Source: an uncultured Phenylobacterium sp.
GTDB lineage: Bacteria; Pseudomonadota; Alphaproteobacteria; Caulobacterales; Caulobacteraceae
Assembly (NCBI RefSeq): GCF_902826855.1
Contig: NZ_CADEGK010000016.1
Location: 1-35,395, forward strand
Direction: 5' to 3'
DNA length: 35,395 nt
Of this stretch, positions 15,153 to 25,476 are shown one piece after another (the stretch's first letter is position 1; each line of letters starts with the position of its first letter). Under the pieces are notes generated by a model. It saw nothing but the letters and a program-made list of their open reading frames with translations, was not told the DNA's origin and did not search any database. A program made the position numbers and the translations under genes.

Positions 15153-15818
15153 TCAGCAGGCGCCGCGGGCGTAGTAGAGGACGTTGGGGTTGGTTGGGTC
15201 GGCGCTGACCGCGCCCTTGCCCCACCAATGGTCGTTGTAGGTGTTGGTGCCTGGCGCGTCGGCGCGCAGGTAGGCCCACTGCGTGCCCGAGCTCTCGGTG
15301 TCCTGGCAGGCCTTGATCCAAGCCTGGCGCACGGTGTTCCCGGCGTTCAGGTATTGGGCCAGGATGCGGCCGCGGTCAGCCTCGGCGGAGGTCGTGGTGT
15401 GGAATCCCAGGATGTAGTGGAGACCCTTGAAGACCGGCCAGCCCCAGCGGCCGAAGACGCCCTTCTCTTCCAGCACGTTGCACGCGTCGAGGACGATGTA
15501 CTCAAGCTCTCTGTCGCCCCAGCGGATCTCGCCGGGCTTGGCGTCGGCCGATTTGCCGAACAGAGAGCCGCCAGCACCGCCGTGGCCGGAGAAAGACACC
15601 ATGTCGACATTGTCGGCCAGGTTGGGGTCGGCGCCGGACGCCGGCGATCCCGCACCCTGGGTCTTGAAGTCCTGATCCCAGGCCAGGTCATGACCCGCGT
15701 TGAACGAGCGTGTCGCCGAGAGCGTGTTGTAGAACCCCTCCGCCTGCGGCCTCGTATTGCTAAGATCGGACGCCAAGCCGTTGTATCTCTGGACCCATTC
15801 AATTCCAATCGTGGCCAT
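15153..15818 (-). CDS. DUF6345-type caspase-like (clan CD) protein
   Basis: The ATG at 15818 gives 221 residues starting MATIGIEWVQRYNG. The core has MVSFSGHGG (H79) and, 34 residues later, YIVLDACN (C113). A hydrophobic strand followed by His-Gly, then a second strand ending in Asp-Ala-Cys, is the catalytic dyad arrangement of caspase/metacaspase clan CD peptidases, and the whole resembles DUF6345 proteins. Downstream features are GFHTTTSAEADRGR and many Trp/Tyr. No signal peptide is seen. It is the first gene of a two-gene unit with the 282-residue protein. Protease activity is inferred from the dyad only; the substrate is unknown. Confidence 0.78.
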   Translation of the reverse strand: MATIGIEWVQRYNGLASDLSNTRPQAEGFYNTLSATRSFNAGHDLAWDQDFKTQGAGSPASGADPNLADNVDMVSFSGHGGAGGSLFGKSADAKPGEIRWGDRELEYIVLDACNVLEEKGVFGRWGWPVFKGLHYILGFHTTTSAEADRGRILAQYLNAGNTVRQAWIKACQDTESSGTQWAYLRADAPGTNTYNDHWWGKGAVSADPTNPNVLYYARGAC

Positions 15819-16085
15819 GCCGGCCTCCTTGCTGACGGGACGCACCGAGGTCGGCGAGCGAGGTGGCGACTGTGAACCACAGATGGGCTCGCTGCGTGTG
15901 CACACGCTTGGAGGGTGACGCCGACCTCTTGGCCTTGGTGTAGCCATGCACCAAATACGTGTGAAATATCGGGCAGATGCTCGCGCACCGCACATCTGAT
16001 CCACGGTTTGGTGCAGAGCCGCTCGGCGCTTTCGCCGCTTGCATCCCCGCTGCGCCTGCGCCCTGGCGGGCCTAGTGGGCTCGGA

Positions 16086-16244
16086 CTAGCCGAACACCTG
16101 TTGCGCGAGCCAGAAGATGCCAGCCCAGAAGCTGCACGACACCGCCGCGCCGAGCAACAGGCCGTAGCCGGTGGGGACCGCTCGGGAGCCCGACGCAGGC
16201 CGCTGTTCGGCCGCTCGAGTACGCTGAACCAGTGCATCGCTCAT
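16086..16244 (-). CDS. Small single-pass membrane protein, 52 residues
   Basis: An ATG at 16244 opens a 52-codon frame ending TAG at 16088-16086. It is preceded by CCGGAG eight bases upstream, a good ribosome binding site. The N-terminal half is polar and basic (MSDALVQRTRAAEQRP), and the C-terminal half is one hydrophobic helix (GYGLLLGAAVSCSFWAGIFW) ending in QQVFG. This is a plausible small inner-membrane protein with the N-terminus inside. No family is recognised and nothing in the context assigns a function. It would be missed by a 60-residue cutoff. Confidence 0.65.
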   Translation of the reverse strand: MSDALVQRTRAAEQRPASGSRAVPTGYGLLLGAAVSCSFWAGIFWLAQQVFG

Positions 16245-16409
16245 CGCGACGTCTCCGGAAGCTTCACCATGACCCTACCAAGATTCTCCTGTCAGGCGAG
16301 TGCTCATGACGCAAAAGCAGCCGTTGCGGCACGGCTTCACGTCCTTGTGCGCGGGCCAGTGGCCGCCTATATGTTAAGTTCTTACTGGATGTCACGTACG
16401 GAGCGTTCC

Positions 16410-16898
16410 ATGCGCCTGATCGCAATCGCCGCCGTCGCCGCCCTGCTCAGCGGGACAAGCGCCCTCGCCGCCCCAGCCGCGGTCAATGTCTCGCTGACGC
16501 CTCAGCTCCAGAAGAAGTTCGACAAGACCTTCGGCCAGCGCGAGGCCGAGCTCCTGACCCACGACCTGCGCACCAGCGTCGAGAAGCAGCTCGCGAAGAC
16601 CGGCGCCCATGACGGAGCGCGGATTGAGCTCACCCTCATCGATGCCAAGCCGAACCGTCCGACGTTCAAGCAACTGGGTGACAGGCCCGGCCTTTCCCTG
16701 GAAAGCATCGGGATCGGCGGGGCCGCCATCGAGGGCCGGATCGTCGCCGCCGACGGCGCCGAGACCCCGATCGCCTATCGCTGGTACGAGACCGACATCC
16801 GGCAAGTCCGCGGCGGCTGGACCTGGAGCGACGCGACTGAGACTTTCGACCGCTTCGCCCGGCGCCTCGCCAAGGGCGAGGAACTGGCCAGGCGCTGA
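16410..16898 (+). CDS. Secreted protein of unknown function
   Basis: The ATG at 16410 has GGAG upstream and yields 162 residues with a clean Sec signal peptide (MRLIAIAAVAALLSGTSALA, cleavage near AAPA). The mature part is about 140 residues of mixed alpha/beta, with charged segments (QKKFDKTFGQREAELLTHDL) and IELTLIDAKPNRPTF. It ends with WYETDIRQVRGGWTWSD and an amphipathic helix. It has no Cys. It is probably periplasmic. No family is recognised with confidence. It is followed after 74 bases by mazG on the same strand. Confidence 0.85.
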   Translation: MRLIAIAAVAALLSGTSALAAPAAVNVSLTPQLQKKFDKTFGQREAELLTHDLRTSVEKQLAKTGAHDGARIELTLIDAKPNRPTFKQLGDRPGLSLESIGIGGAAIEGRIVAADGAETPIAYRWYETDIRQVRGGWTWSDATETFDRFARRLAKGEELARR

Positions 16899-16972
16899 TC
16901 GCCCCAAGCCTCGCTTGCGCCAACCCACGGCGCGCGGTCTGATCGCCGCGCGCCGTTTTCTCGAGTCCTGCC

Positions 16973-17794
16973 ATGCCGCGACCCGCACCGCCCGCCGACC
17001 TGCCGCCGATGGAGCGGCTTTTGGCGATCATGGCGCGGCTGCGCGACCGGGCCGACGGCTGCCCGTGGGACCTGACGCAGACGTTCGAGACCATCGCGCC
17101 CTACACCGTCGAGGAGGCCTATGAGGTCGCCGACGCCGCCGAGCGTGGCGACCTGGCGGACCTGAAGGACGAACTCGGCGACCTGCTGCTGCAGGTGGTC
17201 TTCCACGCACGCATGGCCGAGGAACAGGGCGCCTTCGCGTTCGCAGACGTGGCCCGCGCGATCAACGACAAGATGGTGCGCCGCCATCCTCACGTCTTTG
17301 CGGATGAGAGCTATGCGTCGCCCGCCGATCAGAAGCAGGGCTGGGAAGCGCTGAAGGCTGCCGAGCGGGCGGAGAAGGGCCGCGCCGAAGGCCTGCTGGA
17401 CGACGTGCCGGTGGGGCTGCCCGGCCTCACGCGGGCGGTGAAGCTGTCCAGGCGCGCGGCGACGGTGGGCTTCGTCTGGCCGACCGTGCAGGACGTGGTG
17501 GCCAAGCTGCATGAGGAAGTGGGCGAGCTGGTCGCCGAGGTCGAGGCCGGCGACCTGGAAAAGGCGCGCCATGAACTGGGCGACGTGCTGTTCGTGGTCG
17601 CCAACCTGGCCCGCACCCTGGACATCGATCCGGAGGATGCCATCCGCTACACCAACGCCAAGTTCGTACGGCGTTTCAATCAGATCGAGGTGGAACTTGC
17701 GCGGCGGGGCAAGACACTGGACCAGTCGGACCTCGCCGAGATGGACGCCATCTGGGAAGACGTGAAGGCGCAGGAGCGGGCTGCGGCTGAGTAG
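16973..17794 (+). CDS. mazG: Nucleoside triphosphate pyrophosphohydrolase MazG
   Basis: This 273-residue protein contains two MazG domains, the normal arrangement. The first carries CPWDLTQTFETIAPYTVEEAYEV and DELGDLLLQVVFHA, and the second has LHEEVGELVAEVEAGD and HELGDVLFVVANLAR, so the EExxE...ExxD metal-binding patterns are intact. It hydrolyses NTPs to NMP and PPi and so cleans nucleotide pools. It is convergent with hflX and ends one base before that gene's stop. The hfq-hflX-mazG neighbourhood is common in alphaproteobacteria. Confidence 0.95.
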   Translation: MPRPAPPADLPPMERLLAIMARLRDRADGCPWDLTQTFETIAPYTVEEAYEVADAAERGDLADLKDELGDLLLQVVFHARMAEEQGAFAFADVARAINDKMVRRHPHVFADESYASPADQKQGWEALKAAERAEKGRAEGLLDDVPVGLPGLTRAVKLSRRAATVGFVWPTVQDVVAKLHEEVGELVAEVEAGDLEKARHELGDVLFVVANLARTLDIDPEDAIRYTNAKFVRRFNQIEVELARRGKTLDQSDLAEMDAIWEDVKAQERAAAE

Positions 17795-19114
17795 CTAGTG
17801 GCCCCGCACCTCTGACGTCGGGAACATCTGTTCGAACTGGCCGAGCGCCTGGGGCGTGAGGCTGACGGCCAGGCGGGTCGAGCCATCTTTGCCGACCACG
17901 CGCTCCAGCACGCGGCCGTTGCGGTAAAGCCAGGCGATAGCCGCCCCCTCCCCGGCCGGCGCGTAGACGTCCACCGGCGGGGCCTCGTCAACCAGGGCCG
18001 AGACGGCGGTCAGCAGGGCCTCGCAGCCGGCGCCGGTCACAGCAGACACCGGGATCGCCGGCGGCTCGGCGCGCCGCGCATCGCCCGCCAGGGCATCGCG
18101 TTCTTCTGGGGGCACGAGGTCGATCTTGTTCCAGACCTCCAGGATGCGTCGCTCGTCCAGGTCCACGCCCAGCTTGCTCAGCACGGTGCGCACGTCACCG
18201 GCCTGGGCGGCGCTCTCGTCGCTGGCGATATCGCGGACGTGCAGGACGACGTCGGCCTCCTTCACCTCTTCGAGCGTCGCGCGGAAGGCCTCCACCAGCT
18301 CGTGCGGCAGGTCGGAGATGAACCCCACCGTGTCCGACAGGATCGCCGGCCGGCCGTCAGGCAGCTTCAGGGTGCGCAAGGTCGGGTCGAGCGTGGCGAA
18401 CAGCATGTCCTCGGCCACCACCTCCGCATCGGTGAGGCGGTTGAACAGCGTCGACTTGCCGGCGTTGGTGTAGCCGACGAGGGCCACGGTCGGGAACGGC
18501 ACGCGCTTGCGCTGCGAGCGCTGCAGTGTGCGGGTGCGGCGCACCTCCGCCAGCTCCGCCTTCAGCTTACGGATCTTCTCGGCGATCAGGCGGCGATCGG
18601 TTTCGATCTGGGTTTCGCCGGGCCCGCCCATGACCCCGAAGCCGCCTCGCTGGCGTTCCAGGTGGGTCCAGGTGCGCACCAAACGCGAGCGCTCATAGGT
18701 CAGCCGGGCCAGCTCCACCTGCAGGCGCCCCTCCCGGGTCCGCGCGCGTCGGGCGAAGATCTCCAGGATCAGTCCCGTGCGGTCGATGACCTTGACGCCC
18801 CAGGCCTTCTCCAGATTGCGCTGCTGCACGGGCGTGAGCGCATCGTCGATGACCACGACGTCCAGGTCCTCCGCCTCCACCAGGATGCGGATCTCCTCCA
18901 CCTTGCCCTTTCCGAACAGGGTGGCGGGCGTGAGCTGGCGCAGGTTCACGACCAAGGTCTCGCGGACCTCCAGGTCGAGGGCGAGGGCGAGGCCGGCGGC
19001 CTCCTCCAGCCGGGCTTCCGGACGGCGCGCGGAGCCGCGGCCCTCCCGGTTCGGATGGATCACCAGGGCGCCCTGGACGGGCGCTTCACGGTCTACGGAT
19101 TTTGAAGTGCTCAA
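17795..19114 (-). CDS. hflX: GTPase HflX
   Basis: A TTG at 19114, overlapping the hfq stop (TTGA), is the only suitable start and gives 439 residues, the usual length. The N-terminal HflX domain ([27 protein letters not shown]) is followed by a coiled coil with [15 protein letters not shown]. The G domain has GYTNAGKS (214-221), DTVGFI and NKID. HflX binds the 50S subunit and splits stalled ribosomes, notably in heat stress. The TTG start implies low, hfq-coupled translation. The order ntrX-dat-hfq-hflX is the usual alphaproteobacterial arrangement. Confidence 0.95.
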   Translation of the reverse strand: MSTSKSVDREAPVQGALVIHPNREGRGSARRPEARLEEAAGLALALDLEVRETLVVNLRQLTPATLFGKGKVEEIRILVEAEDLDVVVIDDALTPVQQRNLEKAWGVKVIDRTGLILEIFARRARTREGRLQVELARLTYERSRLVRTWTHLERQRGGFGVMGGPGETQIETDRRLIAEKIRKLKAELAEVRRTRTLQRSQRKRVPFPTVALVGYTNAGKSTLFNRLTDAEVVAEDMLFATLDPTLRTLKLPDGRPAILSDTVGFISDLPHELVEAFRATLEEVKEADVVLHVRDIASDESAAQAGDVRTVLSKLGVDLDERRILEVWNKIDLVPPEERDALAGDARRAEPPAIPVSAVTGAGCEALLTAVSALVDEAPPVDVYAPAGEGAAIAWLYRNGRVLERVVGKDGSTRLAVSLTPQALGQFEQMFPTSEVRGH

Positions 19115-19356
19115 TCGGCCTCGTCGTCCGCCGGCTCGTACAGCTGCACGGGCTGCGACGGCATGATCGTGGAGATGGCGTGCTTGTAGACGAGCTGGGA
19201 TTGCCCGTCCCTGCGAAGCAGAACGCAGAAGTTGTCGAACCAGCTCACAACGCCCTGCAATTTCACCCCGTTGACCAGGAAGATGGTCAGGGGCGTCTTC
19301 GACTTCCGCACGCTGTTGAGGAAGGTGTCCTGCAGGTTCTGCTTCTTCTCGCTCAC
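19111..19356 (-). CDS. hfq: RNA chaperone Hfq
   Basis: The GTG at 19356 gives 81 residues ([18 protein letters not shown]); a longer frame to 19425 is unlikely because the extra residues do not match the family. Sm1 ([18 protein letters not shown]) and Sm2 ([10 protein letters not shown]) motifs are intact. The C-terminal tail is short and acidic (EPADDEAD), as in alphaproteobacteria. Hfq forms hexamers that pair small RNAs with mRNAs. It overlaps hflX by 4 bases and starts 101 bases after the end of dat, so it probably has its own promoter in that gap. Confidence 0.97.
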   Translation of the reverse strand: MSEKKQNLQDTFLNSVRKSKTPLTIFLVNGVKLQGVVSWFDNFCVLLRRDGQSQLVYKHAISTIMPSQPVQLYEPADDEAD

Positions 19357-19457
19357 GGGCTTTCCGCCTTTTGGTTTTTGTCGGACGGCAAATCCGCCCA
19401 CACACAGGGTCACGCTATGCTGCAAAGCGGCGCCGGTGCAATCATACGTTATGCCAC

Positions 19458-20321
19458 TTAGATGGCGCTGGCCTTCGCGCGCTCGATATAGAGGCGGCGC
19501 AGCCTCAAGGCCACCGGGCCTGGCGACCCGTCGCCCACCCGCTTGCCGTCGACCTGGACCACCGGCAACACCAGCGTGCCGGCTCCGGTGATGAAGGCTT
19601 CCTTTGCGCCGATCGCCTCCGCCGGGGTGAACGGCCGCTCCTCGACCTTCAGTCCGGCCTCCCGCGCCACGTCCAACAGCGACAGGCGGGTGACGCCGCG
19701 AAGAATGTTCGCGTTGGTGTCGCGGGTCCGCAGAATACCGTCAGCGTCGACGATCCAGGCGTTTGATGAGCCCCCCTCGGTGACCAGGCCGAGGTCGTCG
19801 ACGAACCAGGCCTCCACCGCGCCGACCTCGCGCGCCTTCTGCTTGGCGAGCGCGTTGGGCAGAAGGCCGACGGTCTTGATATCGCAGCGGCCCCAGCGGT
19901 TCTCGGGTGTCGTGATGACGGCCACGCCCTTGGCCGCGCGGGCCTCGCTTGCGGCGCGGTCCACCCGGCTGACCGTCACGACCACGGCCGGCGGCGTGCC
20001 GGCCTGTGGGAAGGCGTGGTCGCGGGTGGCCACGCCGCGACTGACCTGCAGGTACACCAGACCCTCGCGGACGCGGTTGCGGCGCACCGTCTCCTTCAGC
20101 ACCATGGTCAGCGCCCGCTCGCTCATCGGCGGGTCGATGGAAAGCTCGGCGAGGCTGCGTTCCAGGCGCGCAAAGTGGCCCTTCGGATCGGCCAGCTTGC
20201 CGTCGAACAGCGCCCAGACCTCATAGACAGCATCGGCGAACTGGTATCCCCGGTCCTCGATGTGGACCACGGCCTCGCGCTTGGGCACGAAGCGGCCGTT
20301 CACGTACGCGATGCGCGACAC
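19458..20321 (-). CDS. dat: D-amino-acid aminotransferase
   Basis: This 287-residue protein is a fold-type IV PLP enzyme. It opens with YVNGRFVP, has [10 protein letters not shown], an [16 protein letters not shown] strand, and the PLP lysine K149 in [12 protein letters not shown]. The later segment [13 protein letters not shown] fits D-alanine transaminase. It makes D-Glu or D-Ala from keto acids for peptidoglycan and related uses. It lies 3 bases after ntrX and shares the nitrogen-regulatory unit. Confidence 0.92.
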   Translation of the reverse strand: MSRIAYVNGRFVPKREAVVHIEDRGYQFADAVYEVWALFDGKLADPKGHFARLERSLAELSIDPPMSERALTMVLKETVRRNRVREGLVYLQVSRGVATRDHAFPQAGTPPAVVVTVSRVDRAASEARAAKGVAVITTPENRWGRCDIKTVGLLPNALAKQKAREVGAVEAWFVDDLGLVTEGGSSNAWIVDADGILRTRDTNANILRGVTRLSLLDVAREAGLKVEERPFTPAEAIGAKEAFITGAGTLVLPVVQVDGKRVGDGSPGPVALRLRRLYIERAKASAI

Positions 20322-20324
20322 TCC

Positions 20325-21716
20325 TCAGGCCTCCTCGGCTTCCAGCGAACGGGCCCCCGACAGGCCCAGCGACTTCAGCTTACGGTGCAGCGCCGAGCGC
20401 TCCATGCCGATGAAAGCTGCAGTGCGTGAAATATTGCCCGAGAAGCGCAGCATCTGGGCGTTCAGATACTCTCGCTCGAACACCTCACGCGCTTCCCGCA
20501 GCGGCAGAGCGATGATCCGTTCGGCGCCCAGCGACGTGGCGCTGTCGTTCACGGCGGCCTCCGGCGGCAGCATGTCGGCGGTGATCGGATCGGACGGCGC
20601 GCCGGAGGCCAGGATCAGCATCCGCTCCACGTTGTTGCGCAGCTGGCGCAGGTTTCCCGGCCAGGCGCGGACCTGCAGCATGGCCAGCGCATCGTCCGAC
20701 AGCCTGCGCCGCGACATCCCCGAGGCCTCGCAGATCTTGACGATGAAGTCCTCGATCAGCTCCGGGATGTCCTCGCGCCGCTCCGAGAGCCCCGGCACGT
20801 TCACCGGCACCACGTTCAGGCGGTGGAACAGGTCCTCGCGGAAACGACCGGCGGCGATCTCGTCGCGCAGGTCCTTGGACGTCGAGGAGATCACCCGCAC
20901 GTCCACCTGCACGTCCTGGTCGCCGGCGACGCGGCGGAAACGCTGCTCCACGAGCACCCGCAGGATGCGCCCCTGCGTCTCCCGGGGCATGTCTGCGACC
21001 TCGTCGAGGTAGAGGGTGCCGCCGTGGGCGCGTTCGAAGACGCCGATCTTGGCGGGGCGGCCGTTCGCGCCCTCCTCGCCGAACAGCTCCACGTCCATCC
21101 GCTCTGGCGTCATGCCGGCCGCGCCGATCGGTACGAACTCGTTGCGTGAGCGGTGGCTCGCCCCGTGGATCAGTCGCGCCACGGTCTCCTTGCCGGCCCC
21201 GGCGGGGCCGGAGATCAGCACGCGGCTGTTGGCCCCCGCCAGCTTGGCGATAATCTGGCGCAGCTGCTGGGCCGCCATGGACTTGCCCATCAGGCCCTCG
21301 GGCGTGATCGCCTGGGCGCGCAGCCGGCGGTTTTCGCGTTTCAGGTTGGCCGCCTCCAGGGCGCGCTCGACCACCAGGATCAGCCTGTCGGACTTGAACG
21401 GCTTCTCCAGGAATTCGTAGGCGCCGCGCTTGATGGCGCTGACCGCGGTCTCGATGTTGCCGTGACCACTGATCATGATCACCGGCAGGTCGGCGTCGAG
21501 GGTCTTGACCAGGTCGAGCAGTTCGAGCCCGTCCATCCCGCCGCCCTGCATCCAGATGTCGAGGATCAGCAGCGCCGGCTTGCGCGCACGCACGGCCGCC
21601 AGCGCGCTCTCGCTGTCGGCGGCGGTGCGCACGTCATAGCCCTCGTCGGTCAGGATGCCCGCGACCAGCTCGCGGATATCCGCCTCGTCGTCGACCACCA
21701 GAACGTCAGCCGCCAT
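20325..21716 (-). CDS. ntrX: NtrX response regulator lacking GAFTGA
   Basis: The ATG at 21716 gives 463 residues (MAADVLVVDDEAD). The receiver has D53 (LLILDIWMQGGG) and K105. The AAA+ domain has a Walker A GPAGAGKE at 170-177 and GGTLYLDEVAD, and a Fis-type HTH ends the protein (ISRTAAFIGMERSALHRKL). After ELFG (210-213) the L1 loop reads EEGANGRPAKIG, so the GAFTGA needed to remodel sigma-54 is missing. It probably acts as a DNA-binding regulator of sigma-70-type promoters, paired with NtrY just upstream (15-base gap). Confidence 0.95.
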   Translation of the reverse strand: MAADVLVVDDEADIRELVAGILTDEGYDVRTAADSESALAAVRARKPALLILDIWMQGGGMDGLELLDLVKTLDADLPVIMISGHGNIETAVSAIKRGAYEFLEKPFKSDRLILVVERALEAANLKRENRRLRAQAITPEGLMGKSMAAQQLRQIIAKLAGANSRVLISGPAGAGKETVARLIHGASHRSRNEFVPIGAAGMTPERMDVELFGEEGANGRPAKIGVFERAHGGTLYLDEVADMPRETQGRILRVLVEQRFRRVAGDQDVQVDVRVISSTSKDLRDEIAAGRFREDLFHRLNVVPVNVPGLSERREDIPELIEDFIVKICEASGMSRRRLSDDALAMLQVRAWPGNLRQLRNNVERMLILASGAPSDPITADMLPPEAAVNDSATSLGAERIIALPLREAREVFEREYLNAQMLRFSGNISRTAAFIGMERSALHRKLKSLGLSGARSLEAEEA

Positions 21717-21731
21717 AGGTCCAGTCCTCAA

Positions 21732-23951
21732 TCAGCTCGATGCGGCCGCGACAGTAGCCTCGACGCGCGCCGCCGGAGCGGCTGGTAGCCTCAGGATGGC
21801 CATCGCCCCCTGCCCGCCAGGCGCGTCGGCCAGTTCCAGATCGCCGCCGTGATCTTCCAGAATGCGTTTGACGATCGCGAGGCCCAGGCCGGTCCCCTTC
21901 TCCCGCGTCGTCACATAGGGTTCGGTCAGCCGGTCGCGGTCCTTGGCCGGCAGGCCTACGCCGTTGTCCTCGACCTCGATGGTGACGCCCGTGTCGTCGG
22001 TCAGCAGGCGCACGGCGATCCTGCCCTTGACCTTGGGCGAGCGGGCGCGACGGGCCTCTATCGCCTCCGAGGCGTTCTTCAGCACATTGGTCAGCGCCTG
22101 GCCGAGCATGCGGATGTCGGCGAAGAGCGCGGCCCCGGGGGGCGGATCGGCAAGTTGCACGGCGATGTCGGGACTGGCCACCCGCTGGGCGAAGACCGCC
22201 GCACGCAGCAGTTCACCGGCGTCCACCGGGGCGAACTTCGGCGCCGGCATGCGGGCGAAGGCGGAGAACTCGTCGACCATTCGGCCGATGTCGCCGACCT
22301 GGCGCACGATGGTGTCGGTGCAGCGGTCGAAAGTCTCCAGCTCGGAGGGTGCGATGTCCTTGCGGTATTTGCGCCGCAGTCGCTCCGCTGACAGCTGGAT
22401 CGGGGTCAGCGGGTTCTTGATCTCGTGGGCGATGCGCCGAGCTACGTCGCGCCAGGCGGCGTTGCGCTGGGCGGCCACCAGCCGCGTGACGTCATCGAAC
22501 GTCAGCACCAGCCCGCCCTCGCTCTGGCTGGCCCGCACCCGCAGGCGGCGCTGGTCGCGCCCGCGCGTCACGTCGATCTCCTCCTCGGCGTCGCCGCCAC
22601 GCGCGGCAGAGACGAGCTCCGCGAACTCGGGCGCAGCCTCGGCGAGCTTGCGGCCGCGCCCGTGATCGCGCGGCAGGGCGAGAAGGGCGGCGGCCTGCCG
22701 GTTGGCGACCTCGATGCGACCCTCGGGGTCCAGGCCGATCACGCCGGCGCTGACCTCGGCCAAGACCGTCTCGATGAACTGGCGGCGCTCCTCGGCCTCT
22801 TCCCCGGCGCGGCGCAGGGCTTCCTGCTGCACCTGAAGGTCGTGCGTCATGCTGTTGAACGCTCGGGACAATACGGCGATCTCGTCCGGGTCTGCGTCCG
22901 CGTCGACGCGCGCGCTGAGGTCTCCGCCTGCCACCCGCCCGGCCGCCTGCACCAGTCGCGCGATCGGGGCTGAGATGCTGTTGGCGGCCGCCATGCCCAG
23001 CCAGATGGCCCCCACCAGCACCAGGAACGCGGTCTCGATGTAGCTGAGCGCGAAGATCGCCTTCACCCGTGCGCGGTTGTTGTAGGCCTCGCCGTACGAG
23101 ACCAGCCCGCCCTGCGCCTCGCGCAGGTGGCCCATGATCCCCTGCTGCAGCGGCCGGGTCACATACAGGTAGAGGTTGTCGAACCCGCGCAGCCGATAGA
23201 AGCCGCGCATCACGTCGGCATTGGGCGGGTTGATCACATAGATTTCGCCGGCGTTGGCCGAGGCATAGGCGACCGGCGTCGGCGGCATATAGGCCGGGGC
23301 GTTGGCGACCTCCGCCTTGGCGACCACCCGGCCCTCGCGGCTCACGAGGTAGGCGGCAGGGAAGGCATGGTAGGACGCCAGGGCCTCAAGGTAGGATTCC
23401 ATCGCCGCCGGCCTGGCCTGCAGCCCGCCCGCCTCGCGGTTGAGATCGGCCCCCATCTGGGTGACGTGGTCGCCAATGTAATTGGTCTGTTCGTCGTAGT
23501 AGGATTGGAAGACGGTGGCGGAATTCTCGACGATCGTCTGAACCCGCTGGCTGAACCACTTCTCGACCCCTTGCGTGACCAGCACGCCGTAGAAGCCGAA
23601 GATCACCAGCGCGGGCACGACGGCGGTCCCCGCGAACAGCAGTACGAAGCGCATGTGCAGCCGGGCGCCGGCGTCGCGGGAGCGCGCGTCCAACAGCTCG
23701 AAGACGCGCAGCGCCATCGAAACGACCAGCAGCGCAACCAGCACCATGTTCAGCCACAGGAGCGTCAGGATGGTGCGCCCGGCAGGACCCAACGGCCCCT
23801 CGGTCGGCGGAAAGGCGGCCAGCACAATGGAGAGGATCGTCAGCCCCGCCGCGATTCCGAAGCCCACGCCGAGCACGAGGCGCGACTGGAGCGCACTGCG
23901 GATCCGGGCGAGGGCCGGATGCTGGAGCGCGGGATGCGTAAGCAACGCCAT
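21732..23951 (-). CDS. ntrY: Membrane histidine kinase NtrY
   Basis: This 739-residue protein has about four membrane segments: three near 24-46, 59-80 and 101-125, then a periplasmic sensing domain to about 300, and a fourth near 303-325. A HAMP domain (about 326-380), a PAS domain (390-490) and a kinase core follow, with H509 ([16 protein letters not shown]) and ATPase boxes NVLKNASEAIE, VEDNGVGLP and GTGLGLAIV. NtrY phosphorylates NtrX in response to an envelope, redox or nitrogen signal. It lies 103 bases after ntrC, so a second promoter is possible. Confidence 0.95.
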   Translation of the reverse strand: MALLTHPALQHPALARIRSALQSRLVLGVGFGIAAGLTILSIVLAAFPPTEGPLGPAGRTILTLLWLNMVLVALLVVSMALRVFELLDARSRDAGARLHMRFVLLFAGTAVVPALVIFGFYGVLVTQGVEKWFSQRVQTIVENSATVFQSYYDEQTNYIGDHVTQMGADLNREAGGLQARPAAMESYLEALASYHAFPAAYLVSREGRVVAKAEVANAPAYMPPTPVAYASANAGEIYVINPPNADVMRGFYRLRGFDNLYLYVTRPLQQGIMGHLREAQGGLVSYGEAYNNRARVKAIFALSYIETAFLVLVGAIWLGMAAANSISAPIARLVQAAGRVAGGDLSARVDADADPDEIAVLSRAFNSMTHDLQVQQEALRRAGEEAEERRQFIETVLAEVSAGVIGLDPEGRIEVANRQAAALLALPRDHGRGRKLAEAAPEFAELVSAARGGDAEEEIDVTRGRDQRRLRVRASQSEGGLVLTFDDVTRLVAAQRNAAWRDVARRIAHEIKNPLTPIQLSAERLRRKYRKDIAPSELETFDRCTDTIVRQVGDIGRMVDEFSAFARMPAPKFAPVDAGELLRAAVFAQRVASPDIAVQLADPPPGAALFADIRMLGQALTNVLKNASEAIEARRARSPKVKGRIAVRLLTDDTGVTIEVEDNGVGLPAKDRDRLTEPYVTTREKGTGLGLAIVKRILEDHGGDLELADAPGGQGAMAILRLPAAPAARVEATVAAASS

Positions 23952-24054
23952 AAGCCGCGGAGCCTAGGGGGCTGTGGTCAAAAATCAACAGCCATGTTGC
24001 GCGATTACCAGTGACGCTTGGTTTCCCCCTGCAACGAGGCCTTGGTCGCCGTCG

Positions 24055-25472
<1,418 letters not shown>

Positions 25473-25476
<4 letters not shown>

